Source: Nitrosomonas sp. (GTDB lineage: Bacteria; Pseudomonadota; Gammaproteobacteria; Burkholderiales; Nitrosomonadaceae). From it: 64,000 nt of DNA. Positions 28,775-37,090 of this stretch are shown in pieces; the stretch's first letter is position 1, and every line of letters starts with the position of its first letter. The position numbers and the translations under genes were made by a program. Where the stretch lies: assembly GCA_017984435.1 (NCBI GenBank), contig JAGNZK010000002.1:60469-124468 (forward strand), in the 5' to 3' direction. The notes below the pieces were generated by a model. That model ran no database searches. It saw only the letters and a program-made list of their open reading frames with translations, and was not told where the DNA came from.

Positions 28775-29919
28775 TAGAATACTCTTAGCTTGAATTTGCT
28801 TTCAGATTCTTTTTTATCGATGACTTCACTGATAATCACTTTATCGCCCGTTTGTACTGCGCCACTCACAATTTCAGTAAAATTGCCATCAGAAATACCA
28901 ATAGTGACGCTGACAGGCACGAGCCGGTTTTCCGATAAATAGTACAGTACCGATTGATTCCCTGACCGGGCTGTTTTGCTACCCTCGCTTAATTCAATAT
29001 CTTTAGGCTGATAACGTAAAGCTGCATTGGATACCCGTAAGACATCATTTTTTTGTACGACAACAAAATTTATGTTTGCCGTCATGCCGGGTAATAAGGC
29101 GCCATCAGCATTATCCACCATCGCCACAACATTATAGGTGACAACATTTTCCTGAATCGTTGGATTGAGCCGGACTTGTTTTACGGTGCCGGTAAATTTG
29201 CGTTGCTGAAAAGCATCCACGGTGAAGTTAATCAGTTGGCCGATGTGTAACTGACCGATATCCGCTTCAGCGACACTGATATTGATTTGCATTTGCCGCA
29301 GATCTTTGGCGATTTGAAATAACGTAGGTGTTTGGAAATTGGCAGCTACTGTCTGACCGATATCGACATCGCGTGCGATGACGACACCCGATATGGGAGA
29401 GCGGATCACACTGTAACTAAGATTGGCCTGGTCACGTTCAACCTGGGCTTTACTGACTGCGAGTTGCGCGCGTGCTGCTTCAGTCTCCTGTTCAACTATC
29501 TCTAATGCCTCGGGTGAGATAAATTCTTTTTCTTTTAGCAAGCGATGACGCTTTAATTTGCTGTCAGCAATCCTTAAGGCAACTTGTGCACTGAGAAAAT
29601 TTGCTTTGGACTGCTGCAATTGTGCGCGCAACAAGGCGGGATCCAATTCGGCCAATACTTGGCCAATTTTTACCTGATCGTTATAGTCCACGTGTAGTTT
29701 CGCAACCGTACCCGAGATTTGTGTGCCGACATTGACCAGTACAACCGGTGTCAGCGTACCGTTGGCAGAAATGGTTTGTATGATGTCGCCACGTTCAATA
29801 TTCCGGGTTTTATATTGACCTTCTTTGGATTCTTTCTTGCCGCTGCTAACCCAGTAGGCAGCTGTGGCAAGCATCAAAATCAAAACAACAACAATTTGTT
29901 TGGTGCTTGCGTTAGTCAT
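28774..29919 (-). CDS. MacA-like periplasmic adaptor (HlyD/RND-type membrane fusion protein)
   Basis: Periplasmic adaptor of a tripartite efflux pump, 381 residues. One N-terminal membrane anchor (VVVLILMLATAAYWVSSG, about residues 9-26), then a lipoyl/barrel-sandwich half, a helical hairpin (about 95-165, rich in Gln/Ala/Lys), the second lipoyl half (SPISGVVIARDVDIGQTV) and beta-barrel and membrane-proximal domains. First gene of a two-gene operon with the ABC ATPase, which makes it MacA-like rather than an RND adaptor. No outer-membrane partner gene is nearby. Confidence 0.87.
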   Translation of the reverse strand: MTNASTKQIVVVLILMLATAAYWVSSGKKESKEGQYKTRNIERGDIIQTISANGTLTPVVLVNVGTQISGTVAKLHVDYNDQVKIGQVLAELDPALLRAQLQQSKANFLSAQVALRIADSKLKRHRLLKEKEFISPEALEIVEQETEAARAQLAVSKAQVERDQANLSYSVIRSPISGVVIARDVDIGQTVAANFQTPTLFQIAKDLRQMQINISVAEADIGQLHIGQLINFTVDAFQQRKFTGTVKQVRLNPTIQENVVTYNVVAMVDNADGALLPGMTANINFVVVQKNDVLRVSNAALRYQPKDIELSEGSKTARSGNQSVLYYLSENRLVPVSVTIGISDGNFTEIVSGAVQTGDKVIISEVIDKKESESKFKLRVF

Positions 29920-30312
29920 TTTTAATCAATAGGTTATTATTTAATTTGTTGCGCTATCAGTGCTGTCACAACAAAAGGAATGTTACATTAATATACCCGT
30001 TGTATAGACATTAAGCGTTGTGAGATAGCGCTTGATTTATTAGTTTGAGTTGGTACAATTTCAAGGCAGCTTTGATAAAAGCTTGATGATCAAATACCTA
30101 GAAGGAGCATTATCGATACCAATCAAGCGGCTCTTCAGGCTGTCAGAGATTGATTCAGTATCTGATGAGTCGACCTAGTTAGCGTTAAGTTTACCTCAGA
30201 TTGTAATGAACTTAGGTAAGCTATTTCGTTTTATGATTTAAATTAGCGTTTTCAAATGAAATTTATTGCGAATAAGCAATGAACATGCATCTAAATACAT
30301 TAAGGAGCATAA
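29920..30312. other. 393-base divergent intergenic region
   Basis: Lies between the MacA-like gene (minus) and the Cache protein gene (plus). No gene seen. It carries a plausible sigma-70 promoter for the Cache gene (see 30032-30059) and presumably one for the efflux genes. I see no repeat or RNA gene. Confidence 0.4.
30032..30059 (+). promoter_or_regulatory. Possible sigma-70 promoter for the Cache protein gene
   Basis: TTGATT and TACAAT separated by 16 bases. It lies about 250 bases upstream of the Cache protein ATG, which would leave a long leader. Sequence match only. Confidence 0.3.
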
Positions 30313-30831
30313 ATGAGTAAGAATTTAAGTTATCTATCTGCGATATTAATGATTACTGGTTTTGCAGTTTCAACAGGTGTTGCAGCTAGCGCTCAAGAAG
30401 AAGCTAAAAATGCGACTAAAGCGCTTTATCAAAAAACCGCAGCACTGGGTACCGCCGAGATTGCCGCTGGTTATTTATTTTTTGGCAAAACTGCAATGAA
30501 CGGTCGCTTTGATATTGTTCATCAGGTCGCTAGAACCCCTCGGGTTGACTGTTCTATTTTTCAGAAAACAGACAATGATTTTGAGCGTGTTTCAACAACT
30601 GTGGTTAGTGATCGTAGCAGTGCTTTTCGAACGATGTTGACAAAATCCAGCCCTGCATATACGCCAATCACTAAGGGCGTGGCTTATTATGGTGAAACAG
30701 ATGTTCTAGGCAGAAAACCCTATGTGGCGGCTTATGAGCCGGTTAAGAATGCATCTGGAGAAGTTGTCGGTATTATTTCATGTGCAGTTGTAGCGCATGC
30801 CCGGGTCATTGATCCTTGGGTAAGCGATTAA
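30313..30831 (+). CDS. Secreted single-domain Cache sensor-like protein
   Basis: A 172-residue exported protein: signal peptide (about residues 1-27, ending VAASA), then one Cache-type domain, recognisable by DFERVSTTVVSDRSSAFRTM, the PITKGVAYYGETDVLGRKPY stretch and YEPVKNASGEVVGIISCAV. Cache domains normally sit outside the membrane in chemoreceptors and histidine kinases and bind small ligands; here no transmembrane or signalling part follows, so this is a free periplasmic ligand-binding protein. AAGGAG lies six bases before the ATG. Monocistronic, with a good terminator after it. Confidence 0.8.
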   Translation: MSKNLSYLSAILMITGFAVSTGVAASAQEEAKNATKALYQKTAALGTAEIAAGYLFFGKTAMNGRFDIVHQVARTPRVDCSIFQKTDNDFERVSTTVVSDRSSAFRTMLTKSSPAYTPITKGVAYYGETDVLGRKPYVAAYEPVKNASGEVVGIISCAVVAHARVIDPWVSD

Positions 30832-30868
30832 GAATTTTATTTCTGCGGAATAAGTAGTGTATTCAAGG

Positions 30869-30901
30869 CCAATTTCTATCTTTCTATAGAAATTGGTTTT
30901 T
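30869..30901 (+). terminator. Intrinsic terminator after the Cache protein gene
   Basis: CCAATTTCTAT (30869-30879) and ATAGAAATTGG (30886-30896) form a perfect 11-base stem with a six-base loop, followed by TTTTT. Because the sequence before the stem is not A-rich, it acts mainly for the plus strand. Confidence 0.85.
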
Positions 30902-30999
30902 ATCAGTAGCATTGATGGTCTGCGGTTTATCTTTATTCACGCTATGAAATAGCACATCGCTTGATACAAAGATTGTTTCCTATATACGGACTCAAGATT

Positions 31000-32514
31000 C
31001 TATTTTGTTGTTTCGTCCTCTTCCGTCTTCAATAACTGTATTTGCTTCAGGCGTGCTTCCACACTGGATAACTGGTAGAAATTCCCATTGCTGTTCTGTA
31101 GCGCGGTTTGTAATTGATCAATAGCGCCTGCATAGTGCCCCTTCAGCATATAAGACTCGGCTAATGCACGGTGCTTGAGCATTTTATCTCCTAACAAGGC
31201 ATAACATTCAGCTTGTAGGTTAAATAGTCGGGAATCGTTTTGGATGAACAATAATTGTTTATTAATAAATTCTAGTGCTGTTTTAGTCTGCTTGTCGTGT
31301 ATTAAGGCTTGCGCATAACCATGGATCAGTGCACGGTGTTGCGGATAAATCTTTAATGCATTGTTATAAGTGTTGAATGCTTCAGTCGTTTGTCCATTAG
31401 CCAACTTTACACTGGCTGCAAGTGTTTCAATCATGGCACCGGCAATGATATTTTTATGCTCAATGCGTACGGTTTTTCCCAATAAATGATCTGTGAGGAT
31501 CGCCGCAGAAGGGTCAGTTTGTAATAGTTGATATAAATGTGCCAGTTCGTTATTGGCTTGCTTGGTTTTTTTATTCCTTAATAAAGCGTGGATATAGCCA
31601 TAGCGTTCAATGGCTTCATTGGTATAGCGTTTTTCATCTAAGCGTGATTTAAATTGCGCCACAGCATCATGCGGTTTTCCTTGCAAGGCACGTAGCTTGG
31701 CACGCACCAGTAAAAAATCAATGCTATCGGGAACCTGGCGGTAGGGCATTTCGCGGGTGCGATTCTGGATATCCGCAATACGCTCAAAAGTGATCGGGTG
31801 AGTACGCAAATAAGAAGGGGCGCCATTCTCATGGAATCGCCCGGATTTTTGCAGACGCTCAAAAAAAGTGGACATTCCCTGCGGATCAAATCCTGCATCC
31901 AGTAAGATGCTTAAACCAATTCGGTCGGCTTCTTTTTCGTGTTTGCGGGTAAAATCCAGTTTTGACTGAATCATGCTGGCCTGGGAAGCAATGAGTACCG
32001 CCTGACTGGCCTGCGGGTTGGCACGTGATGCAATAATGGCTAGTGCTAAGGAGGCTATTGATTTGACCCAATCATATTTTTGGCTGGCAATCATGCGGGC
32101 CAAGTGTTTTTGTGTTACATGTGCAATTTCGTGCGACATCACCGCAGCCAGTTCGGATTCGCTTTGTGCAGCGACCATGAGACCGCTATTAAATCCCATA
32201 AATCCACCGGGTAGCGCAAACGCATTGATGGATGGATCTTCTACCGCAAAAAACTCAAAGGATTGATTGGCGCTGGCTTCATTAGAGTTGGCGATTAATT
32301 TGTGGCCGAGGTTATTGAGATAACTGGCGATCTCAGGGTCATCCAGATAACTCGGATCGGCGCGAATCTGGCGCATGATCTGCAAGCCAATTTGCCGTTC
32401 CTGATGTGGTGTAATGGTGGCTTGCGAGACATCGCCCAGATCAGGTAATTCGTGTGCAAAACTATTTGCCGGGAACAGGATGGATAGCGCAATTATCAAG
32501 TGGATTAATTTCAT
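31000..32514 (-). CDS. bepA: M48-family periplasmic metalloprotease with TPR repeats (BepA-like)
   Basis: Periplasmic zinc protease/chaperone of outer-membrane protein assembly. Signal peptide (MKLIHLIIALSILFPANSFA), then the peptidase M48 domain with H128EIAH132 and a downstream KHEKEADRIG carrying the third zinc ligand Glu. From about residue 280 onward, tetratricopeptide-like helical repeats follow (for example ALKIYPQHRALIHGYAQAL and AESYMLKGHYAGAIDQLQ). The total of 504 residues and the two-part layout match BepA (YfgC). It is the last gene of a minus-strand run starting at ilvE, 40 bases after nadE. Confidence 0.88.
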   Translation of the reverse strand: MKLIHLIIALSILFPANSFAHELPDLGDVSQATITPHQERQIGLQIMRQIRADPSYLDDPEIASYLNNLGHKLIANSNEASANQSFEFFAVEDPSINAFALPGGFMGFNSGLMVAAQSESELAAVMSHEIAHVTQKHLARMIASQKYDWVKSIASLALAIIASRANPQASQAVLIASQASMIQSKLDFTRKHEKEADRIGLSILLDAGFDPQGMSTFFERLQKSGRFHENGAPSYLRTHPITFERIADIQNRTREMPYRQVPDSIDFLLVRAKLRALQGKPHDAVAQFKSRLDEKRYTNEAIERYGYIHALLRNKKTKQANNELAHLYQLLQTDPSAAILTDHLLGKTVRIEHKNIIAGAMIETLAASVKLANGQTTEAFNTYNNALKIYPQHRALIHGYAQALIHDKQTKTALEFINKQLLFIQNDSRLFNLQAECYALLGDKMLKHRALAESYMLKGHYAGAIDQLQTALQNSNGNFYQLSSVEARLKQIQLLKTEEDETTK

Positions 32515-32554
32515 GATAATAGGATATCGATGGTTTATTCAAGTTCCACTGGAA

Positions 32555-34183
32555 CTATTCATCACTAGACCATTGCCAAGGCTTATAACCGGATGTAATG
32601 GGATAAAACCACGCCGTGCCGAAATCGCAATGCGTAATACGGATGCCTGGTGGTGCTTGGCGCCGTTTATATTCGTTCTTATGGATCAATTGGATGACTT
32701 TCTGTACTTCTATTTCGTCATAGTTTAAAGCGATAATTTCAGCCGGAGAATAATTTTTCTCTACATACGCTTCGATGATCGCATCTAAAATTTCGTAAGG
32801 CGGCAAAGTATCCTGATCTGTTTGATTCGGACGTAATTCAGCGGATGGCGCGCGTTGAATGATGCGTTCAGGAATAACCCAGCTTATATGATTGCGATAT
32901 TCACATAACTGATAAACCATGGTTTTGCTGACATCTTTGAGTACCGCGAAACCGCCGGCCATATCGCCATACAGCGTGCAATAGCCGACGGCTGTCTCGG
33001 ATTTGTTGCCGGTAGTCAGCACAACCGTACCTGAATGATTGGAGAGTGCCATCAATAAAGTACCGCGGATGCGTGCCTGTAAATTCTCCAGCATAGTATT
33101 CGGCTCGGCTGGATCCGGTGAAATCTGGAAATTATTGTCAATTTCTGACAGATACTGATCAAATAATGATTGGATACTGCATTCATGATGCTTAACGCCT
33201 AATCGTAAAGCCATTTCATTGGCATCATCCAGACTGATGTCAGCGGTGTGTCGGGAAGGCATCATCACGGTTTTAACCTTGTCCGCGCCCAGTGCATCGA
33301 CGGCAATGGCGAGCGTCAATGCTGAATCCACGCCACCGGAAAGACCCAGCAGTACGCCAGGGAAGCCGTTTTTCTGCACATAATCTTTAACGCCCAAACA
33401 TAACGCTTGATAGACACTGGCGACGGGAGGTTGTGGCGTGGCCAATTTACTTTTGATCGGTTGATTGTTTTGAATATCGATCAGTTCAATGACTTCAGAA
33501 AATTCGTCGAGTTGATGGGTGAGCTCTCCTTGTTGGTTCATGGCAAAAGAGGCGCCATCAAAAACCAGTTCATCCTGCCCGCCTACCAGATTGGTATGGA
33601 TCACGGGGATACCGGTCTGCTTGATAAATTGGTGTGTGATCTGATAACGGGAAACTTGTTTGTTGATATGGTAAGCAGAAGCATTTAATACTAATAAAAT
33701 GTCGAGATCGTAATGATCGTCAGCGGGTAAATGACCTAGCCAGAAATCAGCGCAAATATCAATGCCGAATTTAACGCCGGTTAGCTCGAATACGCAAGGT
33801 TCAGTGCCAGAATCAAAATAATACGATTCGTTAAAGAAAGGTGATTTGTTGAGAATTCTCTTGTGATAGGTGTGAATTATTTCACCGTTGCGAATCACTG
33901 AAGCGGCATTATAAAGTTTATCTTCCTGAAAATCGGGGTGCCCGACAATGACGGTGATGTTGCCAATCGCCTTGATCAGTGCTGCTAGCACAGTATGACA
34001 AGATTGATAGAAAGTTTCGCGTAATAACAAGTCAGCGGGAGGATACCCGGATAAAGCGAGCTCGGGCGTGATGACCAGCTCAGCGCCGGCTTGTTTTGCC
34101 TGCTTTACCGCATCCAGTATTTTTGCCGCATTTCCGCTAATGTCGCCAACGGTGCAATTAATCTGGGCAATCGCAATGCGCAT
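32555..34183 (-). CDS. nadE: Glutamine-dependent NAD+ synthetase
   Basis: Converts deamido-NAD+ to NAD+ using glutamine and ATP. The N-terminal nitrilase-like glutaminase domain (residues 1 to ~250) has the Glu of PELALSGYPPADLL, the Lys of YHKRILNKS and the Cys of FGIDICADFW. The C-terminal synthetase domain has the ATP P-loop LGLSGGVDSALTLAI and the NAD-binding TTGNKSETAVGYCTLYGD. The length of 542 matches the two-domain bacterial enzyme. It sits 22 bases after algC, so probably co-transcribed. Confidence 0.95.
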   Translation of the reverse strand: MRIAIAQINCTVGDISGNAAKILDAVKQAKQAGAELVITPELALSGYPPADLLLRETFYQSCHTVLAALIKAIGNITVIVGHPDFQEDKLYNAASVIRNGEIIHTYHKRILNKSPFFNESYYFDSGTEPCVFELTGVKFGIDICADFWLGHLPADDHYDLDILLVLNASAYHINKQVSRYQITHQFIKQTGIPVIHTNLVGGQDELVFDGASFAMNQQGELTHQLDEFSEVIELIDIQNNQPIKSKLATPQPPVASVYQALCLGVKDYVQKNGFPGVLLGLSGGVDSALTLAIAVDALGADKVKTVMMPSRHTADISLDDANEMALRLGVKHHECSIQSLFDQYLSEIDNNFQISPDPAEPNTMLENLQARIRGTLLMALSNHSGTVVLTTGNKSETAVGYCTLYGDMAGGFAVLKDVSKTMVYQLCEYRNHISWVIPERIIQRAPSAELRPNQTDQDTLPPYEILDAIIEAYVEKNYSPAEIIALNYDEIEVQKVIQLIHKNEYKRRQAPPGIRITHCDFGTAWFYPITSGYKPWQWSSDE

Positions 34184-34205
34184 GATGTGCCCGTGCTGTT
34201 ACCGG

Positions 34206-35582
34206 TTAAAAAGGTAGCTGAACATTTGGTTTGGCCTGCAGAATATTGTGACGAAAATCTTCCTGGATACGTTTCAGGGCTGATTCATTATCGGCTTCAA
34301 AGCGTAACACAATCACCGGTGTGGTATTTGAAGCGCGTGCTAAGCCAAACCCGTCACTATACTCAACGCGTAAACCATCGATGGTGATGACTTGCTGCGC
34401 ATTATTAAAAACTGCATTTTGCTGTAATTGTGCAATCAATGCGTGATTCTCACCCTCAGCTGTGCGTACCTGTAATTCCGGTGTATTGAGACTATCAGGA
34501 AGATTATTGAGCGTGGCATTGATATCCGCTACGCGGGTCAGCAGTTCCAATAGCCGTGCACCGGCATATAAACCATCATCAAAGCCATACCAGCGTTCCT
34601 TGAAAAACAAGTGTCCGCTCATTTCACCGGCCAGCAAGGCTTTTTCCTCGATGAGTTTGGCTTTGATGAAAGAGTGACCGGTTTTCCACATGATTGGTGT
34701 GCCGCCATGCCGGCTGATCCAGGGTGCCAGATTGCGGGTGCATTTCACGTCGAAGATAACTTTGCCGCTGGGGTTGCGCGACAGCACGTCGGCTGCAAAC
34801 AGCATCAGTTGACGGTCTGCGTTAATAATGTTGCCATCTTTGGTCACAATGCCGAGCCGATCGCCATCGCCATCAAAAGCGAGTCCAATTTCCGCATCGG
34901 TCGTTCGCAGTGCTTGAACAACATCCTGCAGGTTATCCGGTACCGATGGATCGGGGTGATGGTTGGGAAAAGTACCATCCACATCGCAGAATAACTCAGT
35001 TACTTCACAGCCCAAGCCACGGTAGAGCGCTGGTGCAAAGGCGCCAGCCACACCATTGCCGCAATCGACAATAATTTTGATCGGGCGGGTGAGTTTAATG
35101 TCGCCGGTGATGCGCTCAAGATAAGCATTGGCGATATTGTGTTCGGAGTAATTGCCGGCGCCATCGGCAAGATCGTTATTTTCTATGCGTAAACGCAGCG
35201 CTTGGATAGTCTCTGCCGCCAGGGTTTGTCCCCCCAATACGATTTTAAAGCCATTGTATTCGGGCGGATTGTGGCTGCCGGTCACCATAACGCCGGAATA
35301 TTGACATAATTCATGCGCCGCATAGTAAAGCATTGGTGTGGCCACCATGCCCACATCGACCACATCAATGCCGCTTTTGCGGATGCCACGTGCGAGCGCC
35401 TGGGATAGCTCAGGGCCTGATAGTCTGCCATCACGACCGATGGCGATCGCTGTCAGATTCCTTGCACGTGCTTCGGAGCCAATGGCATGGCCGATTTTTT
35501 CTACGTTACCGACAGTGATTGTTTTATCGACAATGCCACGAATATCATAGGCTTTGAAAATTTCATGAGGAATTGTATGCAT
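34206..35582 (-). CDS. algC: Phosphomannomutase/phosphoglucomutase
   Basis: Interconverts mannose 6- and 1-phosphate and glucose 6- and 1-phosphate, feeding sugar nucleotides for LPS and exopolysaccharide. Seen in order: the substrate-phosphate entry YDIRGIV (residues ~13-19), active-site phosphoserine loop VTGSHNPPEYNG, metal loop FDGDGDRLG, sugar-binding GEMSGHLFFKE and the C-terminal phosphate-binding loop RASNTTP. The 458-residue length and single-gene layout fit AlgC/ManB of proteobacteria. It lies between a small zinc-finger gene and nadE in a minus-strand run. Confidence 0.92.
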   Translation of the reverse strand: MHTIPHEIFKAYDIRGIVDKTITVGNVEKIGHAIGSEARARNLTAIAIGRDGRLSGPELSQALARGIRKSGIDVVDVGMVATPMLYYAAHELCQYSGVMVTGSHNPPEYNGFKIVLGGQTLAAETIQALRLRIENNDLADGAGNYSEHNIANAYLERITGDIKLTRPIKIIVDCGNGVAGAFAPALYRGLGCEVTELFCDVDGTFPNHHPDPSVPDNLQDVVQALRTTDAEIGLAFDGDGDRLGIVTKDGNIINADRQLMLFAADVLSRNPSGKVIFDVKCTRNLAPWISRHGGTPIMWKTGHSFIKAKLIEEKALLAGEMSGHLFFKERWYGFDDGLYAGARLLELLTRVADINATLNNLPDSLNTPELQVRTAEGENHALIAQLQQNAVFNNAQQVITIDGLRVEYSDGFGLARASNTTPVIVLRFEADNESALKRIQEDFRHNILQAKPNVQLPF

Positions 35583-35659
35583 GATTTATTGATTACTCAG
35601 AGTGATTGTTGATAAAACAGGATCATCAAACGTCAATTTTTTTAAGAAATCAGACGACT

Positions 35660-35863
35660 TTAATGATGTCCTGCGACAGCACCGCCTTTGAGGGTGTAAT
35701 GCGTCCCGCAATAAGGGCATAGCGCCTCACCGGTTGCTTCGATCGGGAGAAAAACCCGTGGATGTGAGTTCCATAAAATCATCGACGGCATGGGGCAATG
35801 CAACGGTAAATCATCGGCCGTCACTTCGATTTCGCGTGCTTTGTTATTTGTTTGTTGACTCAT
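35660..35863 (-). CDS. Small CHCC-type zinc-finger protein
   Basis: A 67-residue protein of the zf-CHCC family, relatives of the mitochondrial complex I subunit NDUFS6. Candidate zinc ligands are Cys23 and His35 (LHCPMPSMILWNSHPRV) and the later CPYCGTHY pair. Function in bacteria is unknown. It begins 24 bases after the ilvE stop, a pairing common in betaproteobacteria and suggesting co-transcription. TTGGAGTTA upstream of the ATG supplies the ribosome site. Confidence 0.85.
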   Translation of the reverse strand: MSQQTNNKAREIEVTADDLPLHCPMPSMILWNSHPRVFLPIEATGEALCPYCGTHYTLKGGAVAGHH

Positions 35864-35887
35864 AAAAGTAACTCCAATGTGACTGTA

Positions 35888-36808
35888 TTAAACCAAGGTA
35901 AGCCAGTCGGCGTGATTGTTAGCTTTACCTTTGACGCAATCAAAGAATAGTGTTTGTATTTGCGTGGTGATGGGTCCGCGCTTACCCGCTCCGATCATGC
36001 GATTATCCAGTTCGCGAATCGGCGTGACTTCAGCGGCGGTGCCGGTGAAGAATGCCTCATCGGCGCAATAGATTTCATCGCGCGTAATGCGTTTTTCGAT
36101 GACAGGAACACCGATTTCTGCCGCCAATTCAATCACCGATGCGCGGGTAATGCCTTCTAGACATGAAGTCAAATCAGGTGTGTAGATTTTGCCTTGTTTC
36201 ACGATAAAAATATTTTCACCGGATCCTTCCGCGACATACCCTTCGACATCCAGCAACAAAGCCTCGTCATAGCCATTCAATCCAACCTCCTGATTGGCCA
36301 AAATGGAATTGGCATAAGTCGTGACCGACTTAGCGCGACACATATTGATATTGACATGATGTCGGGTGAAAGACGACGTTTTGACGCGAATACCGTTCTC
36401 AAGGGCTTCAGGCCCCAGATAAGTGCCCCATGGCCAAGCGGCGATAGCGACATGCGTGGAAAGCGTTTTAGCGGAAAGTCCCATGGCCTCGGCGCCATAG
36501 AAAGCGATCGGGCGAATGTAGCCGGAGACAAGTTTATTCTGTTTGACTACATCACACTGCGCCTGCATCAAGGTGGCTTTATCATAAGGCATTTTCATCA
36601 TGAAAATATGCGCTGAATTAAATAAACGATCGGTATGCTCCTGCAAACGGAATATCGCCGGCCCTTGTGCGGTTTGATAAGCCCGCAGTCCTTCAAAAAC
36701 ACCCAAGCCATAATGCAGGGTATGGGTTAAAACATGTGTATTGGCATCCCGCCAGGAAACCATTTTCCCGTCATACCAGATTACACCGTCACGGTCAGCC
36801 ATCGACAT
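35888..36808 (-). CDS. ilvE: Branched-chain amino acid aminotransferase
   Basis: PLP enzyme for the last step of valine, leucine and isoleucine synthesis. Fold type IV signs: HTLHYGLGVFEGLRAY near the start, the PLP-binding lysine in CRAKSVTTYANS, the E(x)SGENIF motif (AEGSGENIFIVK), and the phosphate-binding FFTGTAAEVTPI. The length of 306 is normal. It is the first gene of a minus-strand run with the zinc-finger protein, algC, nadE and bepA; no leader peptide or attenuator is evident upstream. Confidence 0.95.
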   Translation of the reverse strand: MSMADRDGVIWYDGKMVSWRDANTHVLTHTLHYGLGVFEGLRAYQTAQGPAIFRLQEHTDRLFNSAHIFMMKMPYDKATLMQAQCDVVKQNKLVSGYIRPIAFYGAEAMGLSAKTLSTHVAIAAWPWGTYLGPEALENGIRVKTSSFTRHHVNINMCRAKSVTTYANSILANQEVGLNGYDEALLLDVEGYVAEGSGENIFIVKQGKIYTPDLTSCLEGITRASVIELAAEIGVPVIEKRITRDEIYCADEAFFTGTAAEVTPIRELDNRMIGAGKRGPITTQIQTLFFDCVKGKANNHADWLTLV

Positions 36809-36923
36809 CCGGAAACTCCCAAAATATTCTAAAAGTCGTATTCTAACTTATTTTTAGCGCAGCGTTGAAACACGGCAACATAAAGAAGTTCTGTCGATAA
36901 GATTTGATTAATCTCTTTGTTAT

Positions 36924-37017
36924 TCTTTCACTATGATCCAAGATTGGAACCTGGGAAGATACTGCCATAAATTAAGCCTGTTTTTTAATAATGCAGGTAA
37001 TATCATAGTGTGAAAGA
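36924..37017. repeat. Near-perfect inverted repeat, 94-base element
   Basis: TCTTTCACTATGAT (36924-36937) is mirrored by ATCATAGTGTGAAAGA (37002-37017), a match apart from two extra bases. The ~64 bases between carry a shorter pair (CCTG/CAGG). It lies between ilvE (minus) and the FG-GAP gene (plus). It could be a small miniature transposon, a structured leader or a regulator site. Confidence 0.5.
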
Positions 37018-37090
37018 TGGTTTCGTGTTTTGCTGCATGAAGTGAGTGGTTTCATACTTAAAACTGGACTCAATCGAGGAGATTAATGGC

